Part shown: positions 1-7,036 of the stretch, in pieces
Layout of the letters: every line of letters begins with the position of its first letter
Numbering within the stretch: the stretch's first letter is position 1
From: CAYOVG01 sp964407285
GTDB lineage: Bacteria; Desulfobacterota; Syntrophobacteria; Syntrophobacterales; Syntrophobacteraceae
Direction: 5' to 3'
Assembly (NCBI GenBank): GCA_964407285.1
Contig: CAYOVG010000076.1
Coordinates: 1-21,887, forward strand
Length of the DNA: 21,887 bases
Program-made: the position numbers and the translations under genes
Notes under the pieces: generated by a model
The model's input: only the letters and a program-made list of their open reading frames with translations
Database searches by the model: none
Told to the model about the DNA's origin: nothing

Positions 1-2907
1 TGATTGCCGGCATATACGAGCTGCTCGGCATTGATCCGGCCGCCAAACTGCCTCACCCGCAGCGTGGAGCTGAGTCAGGTTGAGGCCCTTATTGCCGAGG
101 TGGATCAGGTCGTTGACTCTCGGATTGGGATCGTACATGCACGAGGCGGTCCTCTCCGGGTCGTGGCTCAGAAGCATATCCAGCTTCTCCTTGCTGAGCA
201 GTTCCTTCTGAGCTGCGAGCGTGGTCAGGATGCTGCTGATGAAGTGGTCGAAATACTGCATTCCGAAGGTCCTGGCCACCAGTTCCCGCAGGAAACTCTC
301 GGAAATCCGTTGAAACCGCTCCGCCGACCCCTCGTCGGCGCCGTCCCGGCGGTACCTCGGAAGGAGGTTCTCCTTGTCCATGTGCTTGAGGATGTTGTCG
401 AGACTCTCCTCATGCGCGGCGTCGTAGTGGGTCTGGATGAGCTGTTTGATGACCTCGGAAAAACCGCGGAAAATGTCCATGTACTGCGAGTGGGAGAACC
501 GCCGCACCTCGAGGGCCTTCTTGAACAGCTCGACCTGTCCCTCCAGGCGGCTCGACGTGATCCCGTCGATTGAAAGCGCCTTGAGGAAGAGCGGGATGAA
601 CCTGCCGATCCTCACGAATGTGGCGCGGGTGATGAAACTCAGGCTGAAATCGAGCATGATCTCCTCGAAGAGCAGATTGGCGAGGTTTTCCAGCCTGAAT
701 GTGAGTCCCAGGGCGTCGAACTTGCGCTCGTTGTACGATCCGTACATCGACGGAATATCGACCGCGATGTGGCGCTTGTGGTAGATGTTTTCGATATAGT
801 CCATCTCGCCGGGAGTGAGGATGATCTCCTTCAGGGCCATCAGGTAATCCAGGATGGCGTCGAGTTTGCCCAGGCAATCGTTGCTCCCCAGCGCGTCGAG
901 GAGCGGTTGGGGGTCGGGAAGCCCGAGGCCGGCGGCGCGTTGAAGATGGATGTCGATGTCTTTGAAGCTGAGAGCGTACTTTTCCTGCAGGAGCTGATAA
1001 AACCTGATGATGAGAAAAGCCCGCTGCCTCTCGCGTTCCGACGTGCCGGGGACTTCGCCGATCAGTTCCCGCAGCTTCGATTCGGACACCTCCAGCAGGT
1101 CCTCCGGGTGGTGAATGGTCGTCTGCTGGAAAAGGTGGTTGAAGATCAGGTGCATCTCATCGACGAACGGACCGGAATTGGCCACATCCCGATAGATCTC
1201 GTTGGGCACGAAACTCCTCACGTGCCCTTTGTCCAGGGAGCGCCAGAAATCGGTTATGGCTTCGATGAAATTCACGATGAGGTTGTTGCCCTCCACGTGG
1301 CTTTGCTTGCGCAGGAAGTGGATGAGCCGGTCCTTTCGGTTGGTCAGTTCATCCACGTCGGTGGAGACGGTGCGCAACTGTCCTTCGGCCCCGATCTGGT
1401 TGAAGTAGACCGGGAAGAGCTTCGCCAGTTGCTTGACCATGTTGTACACGGGCCGCACGGGGGCGTGCAGAAGCCTGCTGACGTCCTTCTGGAAAAGGTC
1501 CGTATCGCGAATGTAGACTCCCCCCAGGGTCAGGTAGATGATCAACGCGGAAAGCAGCACCCGTGTCTGAGCGGGATCTTTTTCGATGAACTCCAGCCAG
1601 ATGCGGATGTTGGGCAGGTGGGCGGGATTGACACGCACCTGCCAGTGGCGGCTCACGCCTCCCACCTGCGGAGTCTGGAAACCCATTATGATCAGGTGCG
1701 TGAGGAACGAATCGATGAGGTTCTTGTTCCCGGTCTCGAGGACTTCGAGCCCGAAGGTGCGGATACATTGCAGGGCCGCCTCGGGGTAGTTCTGCATGCA
1801 CCCTTTGAGGACTTCGAAGGTCCTGTCGAGGAACCCCTGCAGCCCCTCGGCCGGCTCCCGGCGGATGAGCTTCGCCAGATCGAAGTTGATCTCCCGGAGG
1901 GTTTCTTCGTGAATGACGTCCAGCCCCTTGGTCTCCATTATCTTGAAGCGCATCAGCATGCTTGTGTGGCCGGCCAGGGGGTTGTCCTTATCTGCCTTCA
2001 ACTCTTCGGGGAGCTTGTAGTAGGATTGAACGATCTCCCGGTAGTCCTGGAGCCGCGCGAGCTTCTCGACGGCCTTGCGCTGATCGGTCTCGGGCAGCAC
2101 CTCTTCCTCGAGAATATGCCGCAGTTCCAGGAAATGCTCGTGGGAGATCGGCGTGCACGCCAGTCTGCACCGGTCCTCGGCCAGCGGCAGATTGACTGCC
2201 ATGGCTCTTTCGCAGAGCCAGCGGCATGGATCGTCCTTCGAGAGCCAGAAACGGCAGGTTTCGTCCTGCAGGTGCTGGAGAAGAGCGCGAAGCTCCGTGA
2301 AGGACTCGGGTTTATCCCACACGTTCAGGAGTCCGGCCGCAAGACGCTTGGGCTGGTAGAAGCTCCGCATGAGATGCTCGAAGCGCGGCGGCGGGAGAGC
2401 GTTCAGTTCCAGGAAACAAAAGCGCAGTATCCCTTCGTGGCAACCGGTGATATTGGACGGAAAATGGCGCATGTCCTCGATGGAGGCTTCCGGGGGCATC
2501 GGCTGCCCGATTTCCCGGGGCATTTCTTCGACGAGCCTCATGAGGTAGGCGATGATATGGTCCGCCGCGAGGCCGCGGATATCCGGCCGTTCGCTCTGCT
2601 CCAGCGATTCGAGCAAGAGCAGCAGCACCAGGTGGATTATGCGTCCGTTGAGAGGGTGCCCCCGGTACAGGGGCAGGTTCGAGGTGGCGTACCGCCAGGT
2701 TTCATTTACGATGAACTCCCAGTTTCGATACGGATGGTGGTATTCACCGAGAAGCTCTCTCGCCTGTTGTTCTTTTCCCGCGTAGCCCTTCACGGCGTCT
2801 TCGAACACCGCAAAGACGGGATCGATCTCAACGGCGATATTGGTCAAATCCATATTCTTTTTAAGAGCATCGGATTGAATCTGTCCCAATGCTTCCGGAT
2901 TCTTCAT
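1..2907 (-). CDS. Large protein with N-terminal edge of a PEP/pyruvate-binding (PPDK/PEP synthase-like) domain, partial
   Basis: An open minus-strand frame of 969 codons starts at the ATG at 2907 and runs off the left edge, so the C-terminus is missing. A good ribosome binding site (AAGGAG) lies 7 bases before the ATG. The first roughly 920 residues are helical, soluble and rich in charged and Leu residues, with no signal peptide or membrane segment. I recognise no named domain there. Near residue 938 the motif GNKGLNLTQL resembles the GGKGANL motif that opens the ATP/PEP-binding domain of pyruvate phosphate dikinase and PEP synthase. I therefore infer a large PEP/pyruvate-binding-domain protein whose catalytic part lies outside the window. 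The last ~20 codons read unlike coding sequence (rich in Cys, Arg and Trp), while the neighbouring frame reads GGRINAEQLVYAGN, so a frameshift near 55-70 is possible. It lies 317 bases downstream of rimI in a locus full of PTS regulators, which would fit a PEP-related role. Confidence 0.55.
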   Translation of the reverse strand, partial: MKNPEALGQIQSDALKKNMDLTNIAVEIDPVFAVFEDAVKGYAGKEQQARELLGEYHHPYRNWEFIVNETWRYATSNLPLYRGHPLNGRIIHLVLLLLLESLEQSERPDIRGLAADHIIAYLMRLVEEMPREIGQPMPPEASIEDMRHFPSNITGCHEGILRFCFLELNALPPPRFEHLMRSFYQPKRLAAGLLNVWDKPESFTELRALLQHLQDETCRFWLSKDDPCRWLCERAMAVNLPLAEDRCRLACTPISHEHFLELRHILEEEVLPETDQRKAVEKLARLQDYREIVQSYYKLPEELKADKDNPLAGHTSMLMRFKIMETKGLDVIHEETLREINFDLAKLIRREPAEGLQGFLDRTFEVLKGCMQNYPEAALQCIRTFGLEVLETGNKNLIDSFLTHLIIMGFQTPQVGGVSRHWQVRVNPAHLPNIRIWLEFIEKDPAQTRVLLSALIIYLTLGGVYIRDTDLFQKDVSRLLHAPVRPVYNMVKQLAKLFPVYFNQIGAEGQLRTVSTDVDELTNRKDRLIHFLRKQSHVEGNNLIVNFIEAITDFWRSLDKGHVRSFVPNEIYRDVANSGPFVDEMHLIFNHLFQQTTIHHPEDLLEVSESKLRELIGEVPGTSERERQRAFLIIRFYQLLQEKYALSFKDIDIHLQRAAGLGLPDPQPLLDALGSNDCLGKLDAILDYLMALKEIILTPGEMDYIENIYHKRHIAVDIPSMYGSYNERKFDALGLTFRLENLANLLFEEIMLDFSLSFITRATFVRIGRFIPLFLKALSIDGITSSRLEGQVELFKKALEVRRFSHSQYMDIFRGFSEVIKQLIQTHYDAAHEESLDNILKHMDKENLLPRYRRDGADEGSAERFQRISESFLRELVARTFGMQYFDHFISSILTTLAAQKELLSKEKLDMLLSHDPERTASCMYDPNPRVNDLIHLGNKGLNLTQLHAAGEAVWRPDQCRAARICRQS

Positions 2908-3224
2908 ATTCCTGCTCCTTTGTTTTCTTTGTGTAGGGTAAGAATTCGTCAATCGGCCCGCACGGGCAGTTGCGGGTTACCTTCGGGTTGCGAGTTGCGG
3001 GTCGCCTTCGGCCTGCGGGTTACGGGTTACGGGTTTAGGATCAATACCCGTGAACGTTCCGTAGCCCGGTTCCTTAGAGTTGCGTGCTTCGGGTTGCGGG
3101 TCTGGCTCCAATGCTCGTGAACGAACCGTAGCCCGGCCTCTTGTGGGCGTCATGCATCACCGGTCGCGGGGGGGAGTCAAGTCGTCAGCCTTCCCCCGCG
3201 AGGGGGACTCCCACGGTTGGACCT
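2908..3224. repeat. Intergenic region with degenerate GGGTTGC/GGGTTAC repeats
   Basis: This 317-base gap between rimI and the large PEP-domain gene holds no credible gene. From about 2960 to 3135 the plus strand is built of words such as GGGTTGCG, GAGTTGCGG and GGGTTACG. Two imperfect copies of a longer unit (CAAT, a CCGTGAACG-like word, then CCGTAGCCCGG) start near 3042 and 3109, 67 bases apart. The same words in inverse orientation form the array at the right window edge. A GC-rich hairpin (arms about 3165-3175 and 3192-3200) lies nearest rimI and could end its transcript, although no T-run follows it. The ribosome binding site of the downstream gene is at the other end. Confidence 0.7.
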
Positions 3225-3704
3225 TCATTCTTTCAACCCCCCGGCTTTCCAGGACTGGTCCATTTCCAGCTCCATGAGGATGGCGGGTTCCCGTATCCCG
3301 CCGTAATAGTTCGGCCGCCGGCCGGCGACCTGAAATCCGAGACTTTCATAGAGACGCCGGGCTGCTTCGTTGCTCCGGCGAACCTCGAGGAGCGCGATGC
3401 GGGCCTGCATGGCAAAACCCGTTTTCAGGGCGTGCAGAAGCAGAGTCCTTCCTATTTCCCGGCGCCTGTACGCCATATGAACCGCTATATTCAAAATGTG
3501 GATCTCGTCAACGACGTTCCAGAAGCAGATGTAGCCCGCGACAATTGCCGGATCTTCGGGGACTCTCGCCACCAGGATGCGTGATTGAGGCCGGTCCAGT
3601 TCTTCCAGGAAAGATCTCTCGTTCCACGGTTCGACATGGCTGCTCCGTTCGATCCCCATGATGGAAGGCAGGTCCTCCCGGGTCATCGGTTCGATCCGGA
3701 TCAT
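3225..3704 (-). CDS. rimI: GNAT N-acetyltransferase, RimI-like (ribosomal protein bS18 alanine acetyltransferase family)
   Basis: The 159-residue protein has the whole GNAT fold expected of RimI, which acetylates the N-terminal Ala of ribosomal protein S18 using acetyl-CoA. The N-terminal stretch RIEPMTREDLPSIMGIE and the WNERSFLEEL helix are typical. The acetyl-CoA loop RRREIGR is at about residues 80-86, followed by LEVRRSNEAARRLYESLGF (106-124) and PNYYGG (131-136). A longer open frame reaches 4085, but that part is a shadow of the EIIA gene. The start at 3704 is chosen because its ATG overlaps the TGA of the upstream EIIA gene (ATGA), indicating translational coupling. The GNAT fold is sure. 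The exact substrate is inferred, because many paralogues acetylate other targets. Confidence 0.85.
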   Translation of the reverse strand: MIRIEPMTREDLPSIMGIERSSHVEPWNERSFLEELDRPQSRILVARVPEDPAIVAGYICFWNVVDEIHILNIAVHMAYRRREIGRTLLLHALKTGFAMQARIALLEVRRSNEAARRLYESLGFQVAGRRPNYYGGIREPAILMELEMDQSWKAGGLKE

Positions 3705-4135
3705 GATGCTTTCACCGGACGGGAGAGGACCTCGCTTGCGATGGAGATGTGGCGGCGGCCATAGTCTCTGGCGACCTGGGCCGCTTCCTTGAGGGTATGG
3801 TCGTTGCGGCAACCTGCCAGCTTGATCAGCATGGGAAGGTTCATTCCGAAAATCACCTCCACCTTCGGGCCCAGAAATGTGAGGCTGATATTGGCGGGGG
3901 TGCCTCCGAAAAGATCGGTCAGGATGAGCGCTCCTTTCCCTTGCTCCACTTCCTTCAGGGCTTCCCGTAATTGGCTCGTCGTCTCCTCCATGGTCTGATT
4001 CGGAAGGATGGAAACGGCCTTGAACCCGTCCAGGCGCCCCACGATGAGTTCGGTGGCGCGCACCATTTCTTCCGCCACCCGGCAATGAGAAGCTACGATG
4101 ATTCCGATTGCCTCCTTACGATCGTCTTTAGGCAT
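3701..4135 (-). CDS. PTS system EIIA component, mannose/sorbose family, probably regulatory
   Basis: The 144-residue protein is a stand-alone EIIA domain of the mannose family. The phospho-accepting His is His17 in GIIVASHCRVAEEM, and the family signature DLFGGTPANI is at about residues 74-83. EIIA-Man proteins receive phosphate from HPr and normally pass it to EIIB. No EIIB, EIIC or EIID is present here. Together with rapZ, ptsN and rpoN next door this points to signalling rather than sugar uptake. Such single-domain EIIA-Man genes at rpoN loci are common in Desulfobacterota. The start at 4135 has a strong ribosome binding site (GAGGAG) 4 bases upstream. The stop overlaps the rimI start. The residue after the active His is Cys, where Gly is more usual. 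Confidence 0.92.
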   Translation of the reverse strand: MPKDDRKEAIGIIVASHCRVAEEMVRATELIVGRLDGFKAVSILPNQTMEETTSQLREALKEVEQGKGALILTDLFGGTPANISLTFLGPKVEVIFGMNLPMLIKLAGCRNDHTLKEAAQVARDYGRRHISIASEVLSRPVKAS

Positions 4136-4221
4136 TGAACTCCTCTTGGTCCGCGAGGCGTTTGTCGTTTATGTGCGATGATCTGCCGTACTCCAATATT
4201 ATATACCGGAAAAAGGAAAAG

Positions 4222-5097
4222 TTACTCCAAATGAATATCCCGGTGGAACGAACTTACAAAATAGTCGTGGGCTTTCAGTTCGTCGGCGACTTTGTTCGCG
4301 ATGACGACGGAGCGATGCTTTCCTCCCGTGCATCCGATGGCGATGGTGAGATACCTCTTCCCTTCTTCCACGTATTTCGGGAGAAGTCTCAGAAGAAGGC
4401 TGCTGTAATCTTCGATGAAGTTTTGGGCGGTGGGCCATTGGAGCACCCAGTCCCGCACATCGGAAGTGCAGCCGTCGAGGGGACGCAGGTCGTCGACATG
4501 GTAAGGGTTCGGGAGGAACCGTACGTCCATCACGAGGTCCGCCTCCGACGGCAGACCGTATTTGAAGCCGAACGAAACCACCTGGACGCTGAGCATCGCC
4601 TTTTCGTTCACCCAGGAGTAGGAGCGGGTTATGAGGGCCTTGAGTTGGTGGACCGACAGGCTGCTCGTGTCGATAATGCGAGTGGCGCGGCTCCTCAGGG
4701 CCTGCAACTGCCGCCGTTCCTCGTGGATCGCTTCGAGAAGGTTGGTCTTGGCAGGGGCCATGGGATGAACGCGCCGCGTCTGGCTGAAGCGGCGCTGGAG
4801 GATGTCCGTGGCCGCATCGAGGAAGATAATCTCCAGGCGGTGGTCGGAATCCTCGAGAGCTGCGAATATCCTGTCATAATCCTTGAGGAAACTGCGTTCG
4901 CGAATATCGATGCCCAAAGCGATGCGCATCACGTCCGGCATGTCCTTTTCACATAGCTGGAGGAGATGGGACAGGAGCGGCACCGGGAGATTGTCTATGC
5001 AGAAATACCCGATATCTTCGAACGCTTTGATTGCCGTGCTTTTTCCCGAACCCGACAATCCCGTGACCACGATGACGACTATTTTTCTTTCCGACAT
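4222..5097 (-). CDS. rapZ: RapZ/YvcJ-family nucleotide-binding protein
   Basis: The 291-residue protein matches the full RapZ (YvcJ, UPF0042) family. A Walker A motif GLSGSGKST is at about residues 13-21, the family motif VMDVRFLPNPYHVDDLRPLDG is in the second half, and the C-terminal signature CTGGKHRS is at 256-263. RapZ binds ATP/GTP. In enterobacteria it binds GlcN6P and the GlmZ/GlmY RNAs to control amino-sugar synthesis. RNA binding should not be assumed here. The gene sits between ptsN and an EIIA-Man gene, the family's usual context. The gap to ptsN is 277 bases and contains a hairpin (5284-5306) and a TATAAT-like box, so independent transcription is possible. The Shine-Dalgarno sequence is weak. 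Confidence 0.95.
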   Translation of the reverse strand: MSERKIVVIVVTGLSGSGKSTAIKAFEDIGYFCIDNLPVPLLSHLLQLCEKDMPDVMRIALGIDIRERSFLKDYDRIFAALEDSDHRLEIIFLDAATDILQRRFSQTRRVHPMAPAKTNLLEAIHEERRQLQALRSRATRIIDTSSLSVHQLKALITRSYSWVNEKAMLSVQVVSFGFKYGLPSEADLVMDVRFLPNPYHVDDLRPLDGCTSDVRDWVLQWPTAQNFIEDYSSLLLRLLPKYVEEGKRYLTIAIGCTGGKHRSVVIANKVADELKAHDYFVSSFHRDIHLE

Positions 5098-5374
5098 AGG
5101 ATGCGACCTGCGTGAGACTGCTGTTGAAATCCGGGCGGCTCCGGCGGCTCCTGCCGGTCGAGGGGGCTTTCGCGGCAGGGACGACAGCCGTTATCCGGTT
5201 TTTTGAGTAATGATAACGAAATTATATACCAGCGACATGGCATGGTATGAGGAATGGGAGAGATGCGGAACTCCTCCGCGCTTCATCGCCGGGCAACGGC
5301 GCGATGAGGCAGGCTGGTCCGCAACCGCTCCTCTCCAGGCTTGAACATGGTTCTGTATCGAAATGCCGGCAGGT
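5098..5374 (-). promoter_or_regulatory. ptsN-rapZ intergenic leader with hairpin and TATAAT-like box
   Basis: The region is 277 bases without a credible gene. On the minus strand an imperfect GC-rich hairpin (arms around 5284-5291 and 5297-5306, one bulged base) follows the ptsN stop without a T-run. The word GGTATATAAT (5221-5230), containing a perfect -10 hexamer, follows about 125 bases before the rapZ start. I see no good -35 hexamer at 16-18 bases from it. The identical 10-mer also precedes the EIIA gene at 4198-4207. A promoter is plausible but unproven. Confidence 0.3.
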
Positions 5375-5836
5375 CTAAAAATGTTCATCTTCCTGCTGGA
5401 TGACGGAAAAGATCTCTTCCCGGCTCCCCACCGATCCCAAGCGTCTGCGAATGGCGCCGTTTTTCAGCAGTCTCGCTATTTTCGCCAGCGCCCGAAGGTG
5501 GATGCCGGCGCAGTTCTCCGGAGCCACGAGCAGAAAGAACAGGTGCACCGGCTTGCCGTCCATGGATTCGAAATCGACCCCCGCCGTCGACCTGCCGAAC
5601 GACAGGGCCAGTTGGTCGAGGTCCTCCAATTTGCCGTGGGGGATTGCTATTCCATCGCCAATGCCCGTGCTTCCAAGGCGTTCCCTCTCGAGCAATACCT
5701 CTATCAGCCGTCCGCGATCAAGCTGCGGCTTGTGCTCGAGGAGCGCGTCGGTCAGTTCCTCCAACACTTCCCGTTTGGTCTTGCCACGAAGTTCGGTGAC
5801 AATGGATTCCTTTGCTAGAATATCGAGAATTTTCAT
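5375..5836 (-). CDS. ptsN: PTS IIA-like nitrogen-regulatory protein PtsN (EIIA-Ntr)
   Basis: The 153-residue protein is a full-length EIIA of the fructose/nitrogen type. The phosphorylated His is His67 in GDGIAIPHGKLEDL, preceded by LLERERLGSTGIG, a family hallmark. The later segment LVAPENCAGIHLRALAKIARLL is also typical. EIIA-Ntr accepts phosphate from NPr/HPr and regulates potassium transport, sigma-54-related functions and other targets, and has no role in sugar uptake. It lies downstream of rpoN and hpf, as in many Proteobacteria, but a 580-base repeat-bearing gap separates it from hpf. The ATG at 5836 is preceded by an in-frame TTG at 5839. A GGAGGG lies 13 bases upstream of the ATG, so either start is possible. 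Confidence 0.94.
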   Translation of the reverse strand: MKILDILAKESIVTELRGKTKREVLEELTDALLEHKPQLDRGRLIEVLLERERLGSTGIGDGIAIPHGKLEDLDQLALSFGRSTAGVDFESMDGKPVHLFFLLVAPENCAGIHLRALAKIARLLKNGAIRRRLGSVGSREEIFSVIQQEDEHF

Positions 5837-5898
5837 CAACCCGTTTTAACCCTCCCGATCTCCTGAAATCATCAGTCTGAGCCCTATAGAAACAGCAC

Positions 5899-5927
5899 GA
5901 TATATGAATATGATAAATGTGCGGCAA
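5899..5927 (-). promoter_or_regulatory. Candidate sigma-70-type promoter for ptsN-rapZ-EIIA-rimI
   Basis: On the minus strand TTGCCG (5922-5927) and TATATC (5899-5904) are separated by exactly 17 bases, in an A+T-richer patch about 63 bases before the ptsN start. Each hexamer deviates from consensus at two positions. The long repeat-filled gap from hpf makes a separate promoter for this gene group likely. Only the sequence match supports it. Confidence 0.35.
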
Positions 5928-6090
5928 GAACCACTCAACAACAACGCGCTCCAATGCTCCAGAGTGGTGAATAGATGGAATCGGTGTTTCACCGCACAGG
6001 ATCAATCATACAACATAAGCAATGGAAGCCGAAGTGTCAGGGGCCGTCATTTTCTCGCGGAGACCTCACGGAGACAAACGACGAACCATC

Positions 6091-6149
6091 GGTAGGGCGG
6101 GGTTTCGTCCCCGTCACCCTGACCGGCGGGGACGAAACCCCACCCTACC
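6091..6149. repeat. Long inverted repeat (hairpin), arms 23 bases
   Basis: Arms 6091-6113 and 6127-6149 are reverse complements with a single mismatch that would still pair as G-U in RNA. They flank a 13-base loop. The left arm reads GGTAGGGCGGGG followed by TTTCGTCCCCG. A 25-base stretch of this element (6095-6119) recurs with two differences at 21604-21628, so it belongs to a dispersed family and is not just a terminator. It could act as a REP-like or MITE-like element and could also attenuate read-through from hpf. Confidence 0.8.
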
Positions 6150-6261
6150 GCTCTTCATGCATACGCACGCAGCCCGATTCGCGCCCCCGCCCGGCGAGTC
6201 CCTGAATCCGCAACGCTTCCCAGGCGCGCAACCGGAATCCAACTCCCTGTATCGTTGAATT

Positions 6262-6335
6262 GACGTCACCCCCGCGCAGGCGGGGGTCCCGCAAACCCGG
6301 AAAAGCCAGGGTTCCCGCCTGCGCGGGAACGACGT
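6262..6335. repeat. REP-like inverted hairpin pair
   Basis: Two short hairpins stand in inverted orientation 25 bases apart. The first is CCCCCGC-GCAG-GCGGGGG (about 6268-6285) and the second is GTTCCCGC-CTGC-GCGGGAAC (6311-6330). The whole unit is flanked by GACGT-type words (6262-6266 and 6331-6335). This matches the widespread GTC-ACCCCCGCGCAGGCGGG type of proteobacterial repeat, which is often paired head to head. Such units are thought to be moved by REP-associated (RAYT) transposases. None is in this window. Confidence 0.8.
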
Positions 6336-6416
6336 TGCCGGGCCTGAAGTCAACAACATGGAATCCAATCCCGGTCCGCGCCCACGCCCGGCGAGTTCGC
6401 AAACCCGCAACCGCTC

Positions 6417-6941
6417 CTACTCCGGCTCGATGAGTCCGTAATGGCCGTCTTTCCTGCGGTACAAAACATTGATCCGGCCGCTGTTTCTGTTGTTGAAAAC
6501 TATGAAATCCTCGCTGGAGAGGTTCAACTGCAGGACTGCGTCTTCCAGGTCCATGGGCTTCGCATAGTACCTTTCCGACCGGATGATCCGGGGTTCCATG
6601 TCCGTATCGCTTTCACCATCGCCCGGTCCCGTCGGGAGAACCCCTGCGCTCCTCTTGCGCGTGCGGGACTTGTCCTTGTTTCTCCTGAGCTGGTTTTCTA
6701 TGTTATCGGCAACCAGGTCGATGGCCGAATACATATCTTCGGTCTCTTCGGCTCCGTTGACGATCAGGCCGTTGGCATCAATGGTGACTTCCGCTATGTG
6801 CCGGAATTTCTCCACCTTGAGCGTTACGTGCGCATCGATGGGCTCCTCCAGGTGCTTGCGCGCTCTGGAGATCTTCTCTTCCACATAGCTCCTGAGAGCA
6901 TCCGAGGGTTCCACATGACGAAAAGTTACATTGATTTGCAT
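6417..6941 (-). CDS. hpf: Ribosome hibernation promoting factor, long form
   Basis: The 174-residue protein starts with MQINVTFRHVEPSDALRSYVEEKI, the HPF/YfiA N-terminal domain that occupies the tRNA and mRNA channel of the 30S subunit and silences ribosomes. A charged linker (about 100-120) leads to the C-terminal domain RYYAKPMDLEDAVLQLNLSSEDFIVFNNRNSGRINVLYRRKDGHYGLIEP, which dimerises 30S subunits to form 100S particles. That makes it the long type, although the linker is fairly short. The start has a good GGAGGG 9 bases upstream. It follows rpoN by 95 bases, the conserved order in many Proteobacteria. Confidence 0.95.
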   Translation of the reverse strand: MQINVTFRHVEPSDALRSYVEEKISRARKHLEEPIDAHVTLKVEKFRHIAEVTIDANGLIVNGAEETEDMYSAIDLVADNIENQLRRNKDKSRTRKRSAGVLPTGPGDGESDTDMEPRIIRSERYYAKPMDLEDAVLQLNLSSEDFIVFNNRNSGRINVLYRRKDGHYGLIEPE

Positions 6942-7000
6942 TTAACCATCCCTCCAATCAAACGACACTACCTGATTACGCCTAACCCGATTGCCTGTTT

Positions 7001-7018
7001 GCGTCCGACGGCGGACGC
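7001..7018 (-). other. Small hairpin between rpoN and hpf
   Basis: GCGTCCG and CGGACGC form a perfect 7-bp stem with a 4-base loop in the 95-base rpoN-hpf gap. No T-run follows on the minus strand, so it is not a standard intrinsic terminator. It may be an RNA processing or stability element separating rpoN from hpf expression. Confidence 0.4.
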
Positions 7019-7036
7019 CCGCGCCCGGACCACCGG

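Larger units (their letters stand above)
5837..6416. other. hpf-ptsN intergenic region (580 bases)
   Basis: No gene is credible here. The open frames are the usual spurious products of REP-like repeats, with PRRREP and GTPACAGVT-type peptides. The half near ptsN holds the candidate promoter. The half near hpf holds a long inverted repeat (6091-6149), a pair of REP-like hairpins (6268-6331) and scattered CCGCAAC and CCCGGCGAGT words (about 6190-6202 and 6385-6395). It interrupts a cluster that is usually compact, so it may be a repeat-insertion hotspot. Confidence 0.7.

Noticed and set aside
769..3120. 783-codon open frame on the plus strand
   Set aside because: It is the antisense shadow of the large minus-strand gene. 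Its protein is full of Val, Leu, His and Gly in the pattern typical of the antisense of GC-rich codons and matches no family. The minus frame has a proper ribosome binding site and a recognisable motif.
3705..4085. N-terminal extension of the RimI frame
   Set aside because: It overlaps the clear EIIA gene. The GNAT fold starts at 3704 with an ATGA overlap.
5191..5388. 65-codon minus-strand frame between ptsN and rapZ
   Set aside because: It starts inside the end of ptsN, has no ribosome binding site and no coding character.
6114..6410. 98-codon minus-strand frame with PRRREP and GTPACAGVT peptides
   Set aside because: These peptides are the well-known spurious translations of REP-like repeats (6262-6335).
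7001..7018. Intrinsic terminator after rpoN
   Set aside because: The stem is short and is followed by a sequence without a T-run.
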